Source: Planctomycetota bacterium (GTDB lineage Bacteria; Planctomycetota; B15-G4). From it: a stretch of 64,000 bases of DNA. The notes under the pieces are model-generated. The model worked only from the letters and a program-made list of their open reading frames with translations, searched no databases and was not told the DNA's origin. The translations under genes and the position numbers were made by a program. The stretch spans positions 122,795 to 186,794 of the forward strand of contig JAJDEO010000041.1 of assembly GCA_029259745.1 (NCBI GenBank), given 5' to 3'. Below are positions 50,984-59,287 of the stretch, one piece after another; the stretch's first letter is position 1, and each line of letters begins with the position of its first letter.

Positions 50984-53241
50984 CGCGTGATCTCCACGGC
51001 GGCATCGAGAATCTGTTCTTCGGTGACGAGCACGGCCGAAGTGGCCGGGCCGAGGGGGACGTAGCTGTCGGCCGCGCGCACGGATGCGTAGCGGGCGTTG
51101 ATGCCCCGCTCGACGAGCGCCGCGATCAAGTCGCCCGCGATGCCGCCGCCCGTCGCACGGCACTCGTCGACGACGAGCACCTTGCGGAGCGCACCGACAT
51201 GCTCGGCAACGGCGTCGATCGGCAGCGGGGCGAGCCAGCGCAGATCGATGACGCGTGCACGCTTGCCGTGCTCCTCGGCGAGCTTGCGCGCCGCGCGCAG
51301 TGCAAGGCGCACACCGTTGCCGTACGTCACCATGACGAGATCGCTCGCGTCTTCCCCGTAGACACCGACCTCGCCGGGCAACAACGCCGAGCCTGGCGGC
51401 GGATAGTCGAACAGCCACTCTTCGTCGCCGGCCTCGTGCAGGTCGCGCTCGTGATAGAGCGCAATCGGCTCGAGGAACGCCACGACCCGCCCGTGCACGC
51501 GCGCCATCGCCAGCGCCGTGCGCAGCATCTTCACGGCGTCGTCTCCGCGCGACGGACACGCGAGTGCCAGGCCCGGGATGTCGCGCAAGGCGCCCAGTGA
51601 GTTGTCGTTGTGGAAGTGCCCGCCGAAGCCCTTCTGGTACGCGAGCCCGGCGACCCGCACCACCATCGGATTCGTGAACGTGCCGTTCGAGAAGTACGAA
51701 AGCGAGCAGGCCTCACCGCGAATCTGGTCGAGCGCGTTGTGGATGTATGCGAGGTACTGGATCTCGGGGATCGGCAGCAGTCCGACCTGCCCCAGCCCCT
51801 GCGCGACCCCGAGGATCGACGTTTCGTCGAGGATCGAGTCGAAGACGCGCGGGGCGCCGAAGCGCTTCTGTAGGTTGGCCGTGACGTAGTAGACGCCACC
51901 CTTGCGACCCACGTCTTCGCCGAAGATGCAGATGCGGTCGTCGCGCAGCATCTCGTCGTGCAGCGCGGCGTTGACGTGCGCGGCGAGCGTCTTCTTCGTC
52001 GCACTCGTGACGTCCTCGGGCAGCACCTTGCCGAACGCCGCGCGACGCAGCGACGCGTCGATCGTCCCCGAGGCATCGGCGCGGACGGCCTGCTCGTCGT
52101 ACGGTGCAAGCGGCGCCATCACCTCTTCACGCGTGACGAGCTTGCGCCGCGTCGAAACCTCCTCGCCGATCGCGACGAGGCGTTCGCGAACGTCGGCCGT
52201 CATGTCGATCAGCTCCTGCGCCGTCGCCGCGCCGCTCTCGACGAGCAGACGCGCGGTGTTCAGCACGGGATCGCGCGCCTCGATGGCTTCGATGTCGTCG
52301 AGCGAGCGGTAGGCCGTTTCGAGGTCGGTGCCCGCATGACCACCGAGACGCACCGTCGAGAGGTGCAGGAACACGGGCGCCTGCCGCGTGCGACACAGGC
52401 GGATCGCGCGCGAGACGGCGTCGTCGACGTCCGGCAACTCGCCCTCGGCGCGCACGTACTCCATGCCCGACATGCGCGAGAAGGTGTCGGCGATCCAGCC
52501 CGTGGGCGTCTCGACGGAGATGCCGATGCCGTTGTCCTCACACACCCACAACACCGGCGCGGGCACGCCGCGGCGCAGCGCGAAGCGACTCGCGTTGATC
52601 GCCGTGAGAGCCGTGGCGTGGTTGGCCGACGCGTCGCCGAACGAACAGGCGACGATCGCATCGCCCGGGATTTCGCTCGGGACGTCCATGCGGCGCGCGC
52701 GGCTCAACGCGAAGGCGAAGCCGAACGCCTTGGGAAGGTGCGACGCGATCGTGCTCGTCTGCGGCGGCACCCAGAGGTCGCGACTGCCCCAGACCTTGTG
52801 ACGCCCCCCTGACGCGGGATCCTCGGCAGCAGCGACGAGCGACAGCATCGTGTCGAAGAGCGGCGACGAGCCGGGCCGGTTGCGCGCGCGCGCCATCATC
52901 AGCGCGCCGGACCGGTAGTGCAGGAAGCACGCATCGGTGAGGCGCAGGCGCGCGCCGAGGCACGCGTTCATCTCGTGCCCGGACGAACCGATCGTGTAGA
53001 AGCTGCGCTGCGTCTTCTTGAGCTCGCGCGCCGCGACGTCGATCGCGCGGCTGCGGACCATGTCCTCGAAGAGTTCGCGGGCCTTGCGCGCCGTGAGAGC
53101 CCGCCCGGGGCGCAGCGGTTCGTCGTCGTCGAGCGTGCGCGGCCTGTCGGCGAGTGCGGCCTGAGCGAGCCACTGGTCGAAGTTCTGCTCGACCAACTCC
53201 ATCCGCGTGGCGGGTGTGGGCGTCAAAAGGGGTGACCTCAT
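50980..53241 (-). CDS. Fused 2-oxoacid dehydrogenase E1 (alpha-beta)
   Basis: A 753-residue thiamine-diphosphate enzyme fusing the E1 alpha and beta subunits of the pyruvate/branched-chain 2-oxoacid dehydrogenase family. The alpha half (about 45-390) has SFYTIGSSGHEMNACLG and the ThDP motif, which reads FGDASANHATAL then CEDNGIGIS, so the canonical GDG is GDA and NN is DN. The beta half (about 420-753) has ICIFGEDVGRKGGVYYVTAN, IPEIQYLAYIHNALDQIRGE and VIDLRWLAPLPIDAV. The GSSGHE and RSGALMMA segments suggest branched-chain-type E1. No E2 or E3 is adjacent; instead a FabD-like gene overlaps its stop. Starts: ATG 53241 is used; a TTG at 53301 has TATGAT 9 nt upstream and is an alternative. Confidence 0.87.
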   Translation of the reverse strand: MRSPLLTPTPATRMELVEQNFDQWLAQAALADRPRTLDDDEPLRPGRALTARKARELFEDMVRSRAIDVAARELKKTQRSFYTIGSSGHEMNACLGARLRLTDACFLHYRSGALMMARARNRPGSSPLFDTMLSLVAAAEDPASGGRHKVWGSRDLWVPPQTSTIASHLPKAFGFAFALSRARRMDVPSEIPGDAIVACSFGDASANHATALTAINASRFALRRGVPAPVLWVCEDNGIGISVETPTGWIADTFSRMSGMEYVRAEGELPDVDDAVSRAIRLCRTRQAPVFLHLSTVRLGGHAGTDLETAYRSLDDIEAIEARDPVLNTARLLVESGAATAQELIDMTADVRERLVAIGEEVSTRRKLVTREEVMAPLAPYDEQAVRADASGTIDASLRRAAFGKVLPEDVTSATKKTLAAHVNAALHDEMLRDDRICIFGEDVGRKGGVYYVTANLQKRFGAPRVFDSILDETSILGVAQGLGQVGLLPIPEIQYLAYIHNALDQIRGEACSLSYFSNGTFTNPMVVRVAGLAYQKGFGGHFHNDNSLGALRDIPGLALACPSRGDDAVKMLRTALAMARVHGRVVAFLEPIALYHERDLHEAGDEEWLFDYPPPGSALLPGEVGVYGEDASDLVMVTYGNGVRLALRAARKLAEEHGKRARVIDLRWLAPLPIDAVAEHVGALRKVLVVDECRATGGGIAGDLIAALVERGINARYASVRAADSYVPLGPATSAVLVTEEQILDAAVEITR

Positions 53242-53660
53242 GGCGACGGGGCGGGTGATCGGCCGATGCGCGACCGGGGTGTCGATGCGCAGGACCGGCA
53301 AAGGGGCGGAATCATACGCCGCCGACCCTTCCGCCGTTCACCCCCTTCACGGCCCGATTCTCTTAATGAGACGCATTCTCTCTGCGCTTCCTCAACGTGC
53401 TTTGCGTGCTTGTGTAATAGATCGCACTTGCGCGTCCGTGGCTCCCTGGCCGCGGCGCGCCGTGCATGCGTTGGGGCAAGTAGCTCAAGTTTGTTAGTCG
53501 GATTGGACGAGAAGTAGGGCATCTGCCGGTGTTTTAGAGGCACTGGGGGTCAGGACAGTGTCTGGCATGCCCTCCGCTTCGAAGCCCGTCACGAGACACC
53601 TATTCCCCACTCTCAGCGCGCGGCACCCCTGGCCGCCCCTCTCCCGTGCCCAATACACCG
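53242..53660. promoter_or_regulatory. Divergent intergenic region with Fur-like palindrome
   Basis: These 419 nt lie between the E1 fusion (minus) and the PA14 protein (plus). TGAGACGCATTCTCT (53367-53381) matches the TGAGA-N5-TCTCA pattern of the flavodoxin promoter at 9 of 10 arm positions and is preceded by TTCTCTTAATGAGA (53358-53371). TATGAT on the minus strand at 53311-53316 is a -10 candidate for the E1 gene. No other gene is visible. Confidence 0.4.
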
Positions 53661-56213
53661 ATGTCCAACGTCGGTGCCGTTACGGATGACTTTGCGTCGT
53701 CCGTGGCCGGTGCCTTTCGCTCTGCTCTCTCTCCCGCAGCCCGCGCCCTCCTCGCCGTCATCCTGACGCTCGCCGCCCTCGGCGGTCCCGCAGCAGCTCA
53801 GGGCCTCTTCGGTGAATACTTCGACGACGCCGACCTCACGCAGCTCGTCGACACGCGCATCGATCCCACGATCGACTTCACGAACTGGTCGACGGCGCCT
53901 ACGGGCACGGCCGTCACCCCCGACAGCGTCTACTCTGAGCGCTGGCAAGGCTCCGTGCGCGTCGACGCGACAGGCCTGTGGACCTTCCGCACGATCTCCA
54001 ACGATGGCGTGCGCGTCTGGGTCGACGATGAGCTCCTCATCGACAACTGGACCAACCACACGGCCACCACCGATGCCGGCCAGGTCAGCCTCACGAGCGG
54101 CTGGCACTCGATCCGCGTCGAGCACTACCAAAGCGGTGGCAACGCGATCATGCAGCTCTACTTCCAGGGCCCGGGTCAGACGAACACGATCATCCCGTCC
54201 GACCACCTGTCGTACGACGGTCCGCCGGTCGTCACGACCGGTCACGACGCGATCGCGTACATCCCCACGGATGTCTACCTGCTGACGGGCACTGCCACGG
54301 ATGACAGCGGCCTCATCACGGACTTCGCGTGGAGCCAGGTTGCGGGCCCGCCAGCGGTCCTCGTCGACGTCGGCAACGGCGTCGCGGGCGCGTTCAACCT
54401 CTTCACGCCCGGGTACTACACGTTCCGCCTCGCGGCCACCGACCCGACCGGGCTCGTCGGCACCGACGACCTCACGATCTACGTTCTCGGCGTCGGCAAC
54501 GGCAACGGTGTCATCAGCGGCAACAGTCAGCTCTATCAGCCGCTGACGTTCTGGTTCACGGACGACGAGCAGCTCTCCGAGAACGACAACGACAACCCCT
54601 TCCGCAACCGCCGTCTCGATCTCGAGATCGAGCATGACGACACGGGCACGATCTACAACATCCCGGGCTACTTCGCCGCTGACGGTCTCGCGGCCGACTC
54701 CGGCGCCACGTCCGGTGAGTTCTGGCGCGCGCACTTCACGCCGCCGCTGACGGGGGTCTGGCGCTGGAAGGCCTCGTTCCGCAAGGGCACGGACGTCGCC
54801 ATCGCGAACAACCCCCTGGCCGGCCAGCCGACGGGCTTCGACGGGGCTTACGGCGCCTTCCAAGTGCTCGACGCCGACCCGACCGCAGCGGGCTTCCTCG
54901 CAACGGGCGGCCCGCGCAACGTCGAGGACCACTACCTCGTCACGCCCGGCGACGACCGCGCGTTCTTCAAGATCGGTGCCAACAGCCCCGAGAACCTGCT
55001 CGCCTTCGCGGACTTCGACCAGACGCCGCCGTCGCACGCCTACGCGCCGCACGTCAGCGACTGGAAGCCCGGCGACCCGACGTGGAAGAACGGCAAGGGC
55101 AAGGGACTCATCGGTGGCCTGAACTACCTCTCGAGCTTCGGCGTCAACACGTCGTACTTCCTGACGTTCAACGTGGCCGGTGACGGCGACGACGTCTGGC
55201 CCTGGACAGCGAAGAACGAACGCTTCCGCTTCGACGTCAGCAAGCTCGACCAGTGGGATCGCGCCTTCTCGCACATGGACAGCCTCGGCATGATGCTGCA
55301 CGTCCTGCTCCAGGAGACGGAGAACGACGACGGCAACCCGGGTCTCGACAACGGCAACCTCGGCGTCGAGCGCAAGCTCTACCTGCGTGAGCTCATCGCG
55401 CGCTTCGCCCACCACTCGGCTCTGACGTGGAACCTCGGTGAAGAGAACAGCAACAGCACCGACGACCTCGGTGAGCACCACGACTACATCGAGTCGCTCG
55501 ACGCCTACAACCATCCGATCGTGCTGCACACTTTCCCGTCGCAGAAGAACAACAAGTACGAGCCGATGCTCGAGAACGGTTGGCTCGACGGAGCGTCACT
55601 GCAGGTCGGCACGCCGATCACGACGCACGAGGAAGTGCTCGAGTGGCGCAACAAGTCGCAGCTGGCTGGCGCGCGCTGGATCGTCTCGATGGACGAGCAA
55701 GGCTCGGCACAGAACGGCGTGAAGCCTGACGCGAACGCCAACGGCCACGACACCACGCGACGCTTCGTGCTCTGGCCGACGATGATGGCCGGCGGCGCGG
55801 GCTGCGAGTGGTACTTCGGCTACGGCTACCCCAACGACGACCTCGACTGCGAGGACTGGAGTTCGCGCGAGGAGATGTGGCAGCTGTCGTCCTACGCGAC
55901 GGACTTCTTCGCCACGCTCGACGACCCGCGCGCGATGGAGCCCGCCGACGCGCTCGTCGCCGTGACGAGCGCACACTGCCTCGCCGACCCCGGTGAGCAG
56001 TACGCGATCTATCTCCAGCAGGGCGGTTCGACGCAGGTCAACCTGGGCACCTCGACGAGCCGCTTCTCAGTGAGCTGGTTCGACCCGCGCAACGGCGGCT
56101 CGGAGCAGAACGGCAGCAAGCTCGAGATCCAGGGACCCGGCTGGGTCGGCATCGGCCAGGCGCCGTCGAACAGCAGCGACGACTGGGTCGTGCGCCTCGA
56201 CCGTCTCGACTGA
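53661..56213 (+). CDS. Secreted PA14 / DUF5060 / collagen-binding-domain protein, glycoside-hydrolase-like
   Basis: An 850-residue secreted protein. A long-n-region signal peptide (hydrophobic part AALLAVILTLAALGGPAAAQ-like, about 28-46) is followed by a PA14 domain (about 47-195: GLFGEYFDDADLTQ, SNDGVRVWVDDELLIDNW, HSIRVEHYQSGGNAIMQLYF). Next is a PKD/K319-type domain (about 200-275). A DUF5060 domain follows (about 285-400: TGVWRWKASFRKGTD), then a TIM-barrel-like core (about 440-770: RFRFDVSKLDQWDRAFSHMD, ARFAHHSALTWNLGEEN). It ends in a putative collagen-binding beta domain (about 775-850: VSWFDPRNGGSEQ). By family it is probably a polysaccharide-degrading or polysaccharide-binding enzyme. 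The acidic NLGEEN may carry the catalytic Glu. A GTG at 53646 is an alternative start. Confidence 0.82.
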   Translation: MSNVGAVTDDFASSVAGAFRSALSPAARALLAVILTLAALGGPAAAQGLFGEYFDDADLTQLVDTRIDPTIDFTNWSTAPTGTAVTPDSVYSERWQGSVRVDATGLWTFRTISNDGVRVWVDDELLIDNWTNHTATTDAGQVSLTSGWHSIRVEHYQSGGNAIMQLYFQGPGQTNTIIPSDHLSYDGPPVVTTGHDAIAYIPTDVYLLTGTATDDSGLITDFAWSQVAGPPAVLVDVGNGVAGAFNLFTPGYYTFRLAATDPTGLVGTDDLTIYVLGVGNGNGVISGNSQLYQPLTFWFTDDEQLSENDNDNPFRNRRLDLEIEHDDTGTIYNIPGYFAADGLAADSGATSGEFWRAHFTPPLTGVWRWKASFRKGTDVAIANNPLAGQPTGFDGAYGAFQVLDADPTAAGFLATGGPRNVEDHYLVTPGDDRAFFKIGANSPENLLAFADFDQTPPSHAYAPHVSDWKPGDPTWKNGKGKGLIGGLNYLSSFGVNTSYFLTFNVAGDGDDVWPWTAKNERFRFDVSKLDQWDRAFSHMDSLGMMLHVLLQETENDDGNPGLDNGNLGVERKLYLRELIARFAHHSALTWNLGEENSNSTDDLGEHHDYIESLDAYNHPIVLHTFPSQKNNKYEPMLENGWLDGASLQVGTPITTHEEVLEWRNKSQLAGARWIVSMDEQGSAQNGVKPDANANGHDTTRRFVLWPTMMAGGAGCEWYFGYGYPNDDLDCEDWSSREEMWQLSSYATDFFATLDDPRAMEPADALVAVTSAHCLADPGEQYAIYLQQGGSTQVNLGTSTSRFSVSWFDPRNGGSEQNGSKLEIQGPGWVGIGQAPSNSSDDWVVRLDRLD

Positions 56214-56230
56214 TCGGGCGATCGTTGCGC

Positions 56231-56301
56231 GGTAGCATCTCGACGCGGGAGGGATAAGTCGACACCATTGTCAGGTTGTCGTTCCCCGTCGAGATGCTGC
56301 C
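56231..56301 (+). promoter_or_regulatory. Long palindrome ending at the hemF start codon
   Basis: GGTAGCATCTCGACG (56231-56245) pairs with CGTCGAGATGCTGCC (56287-56301) over 15 positions, with one G-T wobble. The right arm ends immediately before the ATG of hemF. The 41-nt centre contains GGGAGGGATAAG and the shorter pair CGACA..TGTCG. The left arm includes TAGCAT, a possible -10. It may be an RNA stem controlling translation or an operator. Confidence 0.6.
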
Positions 56302-57225
56302 ATGACCACCACGCCCGACGTCGCGCCCGTGCGCGACTTCCTCATGTCGCTGCAGGACGAGATCTGCGCGACGTTCGAACGCGCCGACGGCAAGGCGACG
56401 TTCCAACGCGACGAGTTCGCCGGCGAGCGCGGCGGCATCTCGCGACCGCGCGTGCTCGAGGGTGGCGCGCTGCTCGAACGCGCCGGCGTGATGTTTTCGC
56501 ACACGAGCGGGCCCGAGATGCCGAAGGCGGCCACGGTGCGGCGTCCCGAGCTGGCCGGCCGACGCTTCGAGGCCGTCTCGGTCTCGCTGATCACGCACCC
56601 CGTGAACCCGTACGTCCCGACGAGCCACATGAACGTGCGCTTCTTCATCGCGCATCGCGAAGGCGAGGACCCCGTCTGGTGGTTCGGCGGCGGCTACGAC
56701 CTCACGCCCTTCTACGGCTTCGATGAGGACGTCGTGCACTGGCACCGCACGGCCCGCGAGGCGCTGGCTCCGGCGGGTGACGACGTCTACGCGCGCATGA
56801 AGACCTGGTGCGACGAATACTTCGTCCTCAAGCACCGCAACGAACCGCGCGGCGTCGGCGGCGTGTTCTTCGACGACTGGAACGAGGGCGGCTTCGAGCA
56901 GGCCTTCGCGACGATGCGCGCCGTCGGCACGTCGTACCTGCCGGCGTACATGCCGATCGTCGAGCAACGTTACGACACGCCCTACGGAGAGCGCGAACGC
57001 GACTTCCAGCTCTGGCGACGCGGGCGCTACGTCGAGTTCAACCTCGTCTGGGACCGCGGCACGCTGTTCGGTCTTCAGGCCGGCGCGCGCACAGAGTCGC
57101 TGCTCGCCTCGATGCCGCCGCTCGTCACGTGGCGCTACAACCACCATCCCGAACCCGGCACACCCGAGGCCGAGTTGTTCGAACGCTACCTCGTCCCGCG
57201 CAACTGGGCCGATCTGCGCGACTAG
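56302..57225 (+). CDS. hemF: Coproporphyrinogen III oxidase, oxygen-dependent
   Basis: A 307-residue enzyme that oxidatively decarboxylates coproporphyrinogen III to protoporphyrinogen IX in haem synthesis. Nearly all HemF signature segments are present: [96 protein letters not shown] and [20 protein letters not shown]. Length matches the family (about 300), and oxygen use is inferred from the family. No Shine-Dalgarno precedes the ATG; instead the start codon directly adjoins a 15-bp palindrome, so expression is probably controlled there. Confidence 0.98.
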   Translation: MTTTPDVAPVRDFLMSLQDEICATFERADGKATFQRDEFAGERGGISRPRVLEGGALLERAGVMFSHTSGPEMPKAATVRRPELAGRRFEAVSVSLITHPVNPYVPTSHMNVRFFIAHREGEDPVWWFGGGYDLTPFYGFDEDVVHWHRTAREALAPAGDDVYARMKTWCDEYFVLKHRNEPRGVGGVFFDDWNEGGFEQAFATMRAVGTSYLPAYMPIVEQRYDTPYGERERDFQLWRRGRYVEFNLVWDRGTLFGLQAGARTESLLASMPPLVTWRYNHHPEPGTPEAELFERYLVPRNWADLRD

Positions 57226-57360
57226 CAGCGTGTGGTGAAAGTGCTTTGGTTCGTGGCGTGGTCACTGGGTCGAGGTCGAGGCGTCAAAACCGCAGGCGAA
57301 GTGGTGCTTCATCGAGGTTTTGCAACGAAGAGATCAGCCCAGTGAGGGCCGCCACAGGCT

Positions 57361-57470
57361 TCCTGGCTGCGTTGAATCGACGTGTCTGATCCTCAACGGC
57401 CAACCCAGGCCGTCTCCGGTCAGAAACCTCGCCTCGCCTTGCCAGCAAGGCCCAGCTGCAACCGGACTCG
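57361..57470 (+). repeat. Dispersed intergenic repeat, copy B
   Basis: This lies in a 526-nt gap (57226-57751) without genes. CTGGCTGCGTTGAATCGACG + TGTCTGATC, then AACGGCCAAC, match copy A near 19720-19755. A 7-bp hairpin (GCCTTGC 57436-57442, GCAAGGC 57445-57451) and CCCAGCT follow at the same relative place as in copy A. Upstream, TCACTGGG near 57262 can pair with CCCAGTGA near 57338. The gap also holds copy C on the other strand. Confidence 0.65.
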
Positions 57471-57608
57471 CTACCGCTCACACGCGCCGCACAGCAAGCA
57501 CGCCGTACAGTCCGTCGCGCCCTCGCAAGGAGCTTGTGCGAACTCCGGACGGGCAGCCTCGCGACGCCCGGCCATCCCGCGGCGCGGCCGATCTCGCGAG
57601 GATTGCTC

Positions 57609-57715
57609 GCCCTGACTTCTCACACGCTGTTGGTCGCTGTGGATCAGAAACGTCGCTCCACGCCGCCACGAGGGCCGAGGTGCGGGCGCAGTAGATCGCT
57701 GTGAGAAGTCCGGGC
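57609..57715 (-). repeat. Dispersed intergenic repeat, copy C (MITE-like hairpin)
   Basis: Sixteen-nt inverted arms (GCCCTGACTTCTCACA at 57609-57624 and its near-complement at 57700-57715, 15 of 16 pairs) enclose 75 nt. On the minus strand these contain GCGATCTACTGCG, then GGCGGCGTGGAGCGACG + TTTCTGATC and CGACCAACA, aligned to copy A. The arms differ in sequence from those of copy A but occupy the same position and also pair, as in a conserved hairpin. Confidence 0.75.
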
Positions 57716-57751
57716 TAGACTGCCAGGCCGCCATCCCCCGGAAGTGTCCCG

Positions 57752-58750
57752 ATGACCACCTCGTTGCGCAGTGCCTTCGTGGCCCTGCTGATCGCTTTCG
57801 CGCCGCTCGCCGCACAGGACGAGACGAACGGCACCGACACGAGCGGGACCGATCCGCGTCAAACGGCGCCGGCCGAACGCGTCGGCGTCATCGCCACGGT
57901 CAACGGCACGGCGATCACGGTGACCGACGTCGCGCACCGCATGCGCGAGATGCGCGAGCAGATCGACCTGCGCGGAGTCGACAACGAGCAGTTCGCCCAT
58001 GAGGCGCGTCGCATGCTCGCCGAGGAGATCCTGCTCGCCGCCGAGGCCGTGCGACGCGGGCTCGCGATGTCCGAACGACAAGTCGTCGACTACTGGACCC
58101 GACGCCTCGGTCAACGCCCCGACTTCGAGGCCATCGCGCTGCACTCGGGAACGACGGTCCAGCGGCAGAAGGAACTCGCACGCCGTGCCGCCCTTGCCGA
58201 GCAGTTCATCGAACTCCGCACGTCGCCGGGCCTGCTCCAGGGCAGCCCCGTCACGCCCGACCCGACGCTCGTGCGCCTGATGACGATCACGCCGAAGCAG
58301 TTGCGCGACGAGTTCCGCTCGAACCGCGAGCGCTACAATCTCCCCGACCGCATCACCCTCGCGGCGCGCATCTGCCGCGACGCCGAGTCGGCCGAGCTCG
58401 TGCGTCGCTCCGTCATCGACGGCACGCCGCCGACGCGCGGCTCGCAACTGCAGCGCGAGATGCACCCGATCGACGAACTCGACAAGGCCTTCTCGCCCGA
58501 CATGGCGAACTTCCTCCGCAACGCTCAGGCGGGTGAGGTGTCGCAAGTCTTCCCGCTCGAGGTCAACGCGGTGTTCTTCGAACTCGAAGAACGCCTTCCC
58601 GCCAAGACGGCCGACTTCGCCGAGGTCCAGGCCATGCTGCGCGCGCAGCTCGAGATGGCGCGCCGTCGCCAAGCGCGTGAGATCCTCGTGCGCGAACTCG
58701 AGATGGAAGCGGCCTGCTGGCCGGCCGACGTCTTCGACGATCCGCGCTGA
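57752..58750 (+). CDS. SurA-like peptidyl-prolyl isomerase/chaperone
   Basis: A 332-residue exported protein. The signal peptide covers residues 1-21 (FVALLIAFAPLAAQ). Residues about 43-150 resemble the SurA N-terminal chaperone domain (VIATVNGTAITVTDVAHRMR, ARRMLAEEILLAAEAVRRGL). The C-terminal part, about 195-300, resembles a parvulin rotamase domain (QLRDEFRSNRERYNLPDRIT, FLRNAQAGEVSQVF, NAVFFELEERLP). It probably helps fold outer-membrane or secreted proteins in the periplasm. A TAGACT hexamer about 30 nt upstream may be the -10. It is flanked on both sides by copies of the dispersed repeat and lies ahead of the TonB-like pair. Confidence 0.82.
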   Translation: MTTSLRSAFVALLIAFAPLAAQDETNGTDTSGTDPRQTAPAERVGVIATVNGTAITVTDVAHRMREMREQIDLRGVDNEQFAHEARRMLAEEILLAAEAVRRGLAMSERQVVDYWTRRLGQRPDFEAIALHSGTTVQRQKELARRAALAEQFIELRTSPGLLQGSPVTPDPTLVRLMTITPKQLRDEFRSNRERYNLPDRITLAARICRDAESAELVRRSVIDGTPPTRGSQLQREMHPIDELDKAFSPDMANFLRNAQAGEVSQVFPLEVNAVFFELEERLPAKTADFAEVQAMLRAQLEMARRRQAREILVRELEMEAACWPADVFDDPR

Positions 58751-58990
58751 CTTTCCGGCGGTTGCTGCACGAGGCGTGCGTTGCCGCGTCGCGCCGTGTG
58801 ACTACAAGGTGACGTGAGCTCGGCGCTGCTTCTGTATTGCGAGCCCACGCGGTGCAGCGAGCGATCGCTGGGCCGTCCGTACCCCGAGTTCGTCACGTCA
58901 CGCGCCAGAGTCGACGGGTCTGGTGATCCGTCCGCGCTCCCGTGCGCCACGCGACGCGTATCACGTTCGGAGCACTCACGCTCCGCACGC

Positions 58991-59166
58991 GCCCGGATTT
59001 CTCACAGCGATCTGCTGCGACCGCGCCTGTGCCCGCAGGGCTGTGTCGAACGACACCTGAGATGGTCGACGAAGCGTCACGTCGCCGACCTGTCGAGAGA
59101 CGCCGATTCGGCTTGCCCTGCAGACCCAGTCACGCCCTCGCGACGACCGTGCATGAAGAACCCGAG
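58991..59166 (+). repeat. Dispersed intergenic repeat, copy D (diverged)
   Basis: This lies in a 537-nt gap (58751-59287) without a gene. GCCCGGATTTCTCACA + GCGATCTGCTGCG (from 58991) matches the start of copy C on the minus strand with few differences. The diverged core (GTGTCGAACGACACC) and TTGCCCTGCA follow. The end CCCTCGCGACGACCGTGCAT + GAAGAACC matches the end of copy A. The 3' pairing arm is not conserved. Confidence 0.6.
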
Positions 59167-59287
59167 CTAACCGCGGCGGAAGTCCGTTCGTCTGTGGTGG
59201 TGTCCGCCGAGTCACGATCGGCGCGCGTCGCCCTCGACGACCGGCTCCCGGTGCGGCCTGCCAAGCACTGACACCGGAGGCACCGCC

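Noticed and set aside
53613..55529. Open frame of 638 codons on the minus strand
   Set aside because: It is antisense to the PA14/DUF5060 gene and rich in Val, Arg, Asp and Glu without a recognisable fold.
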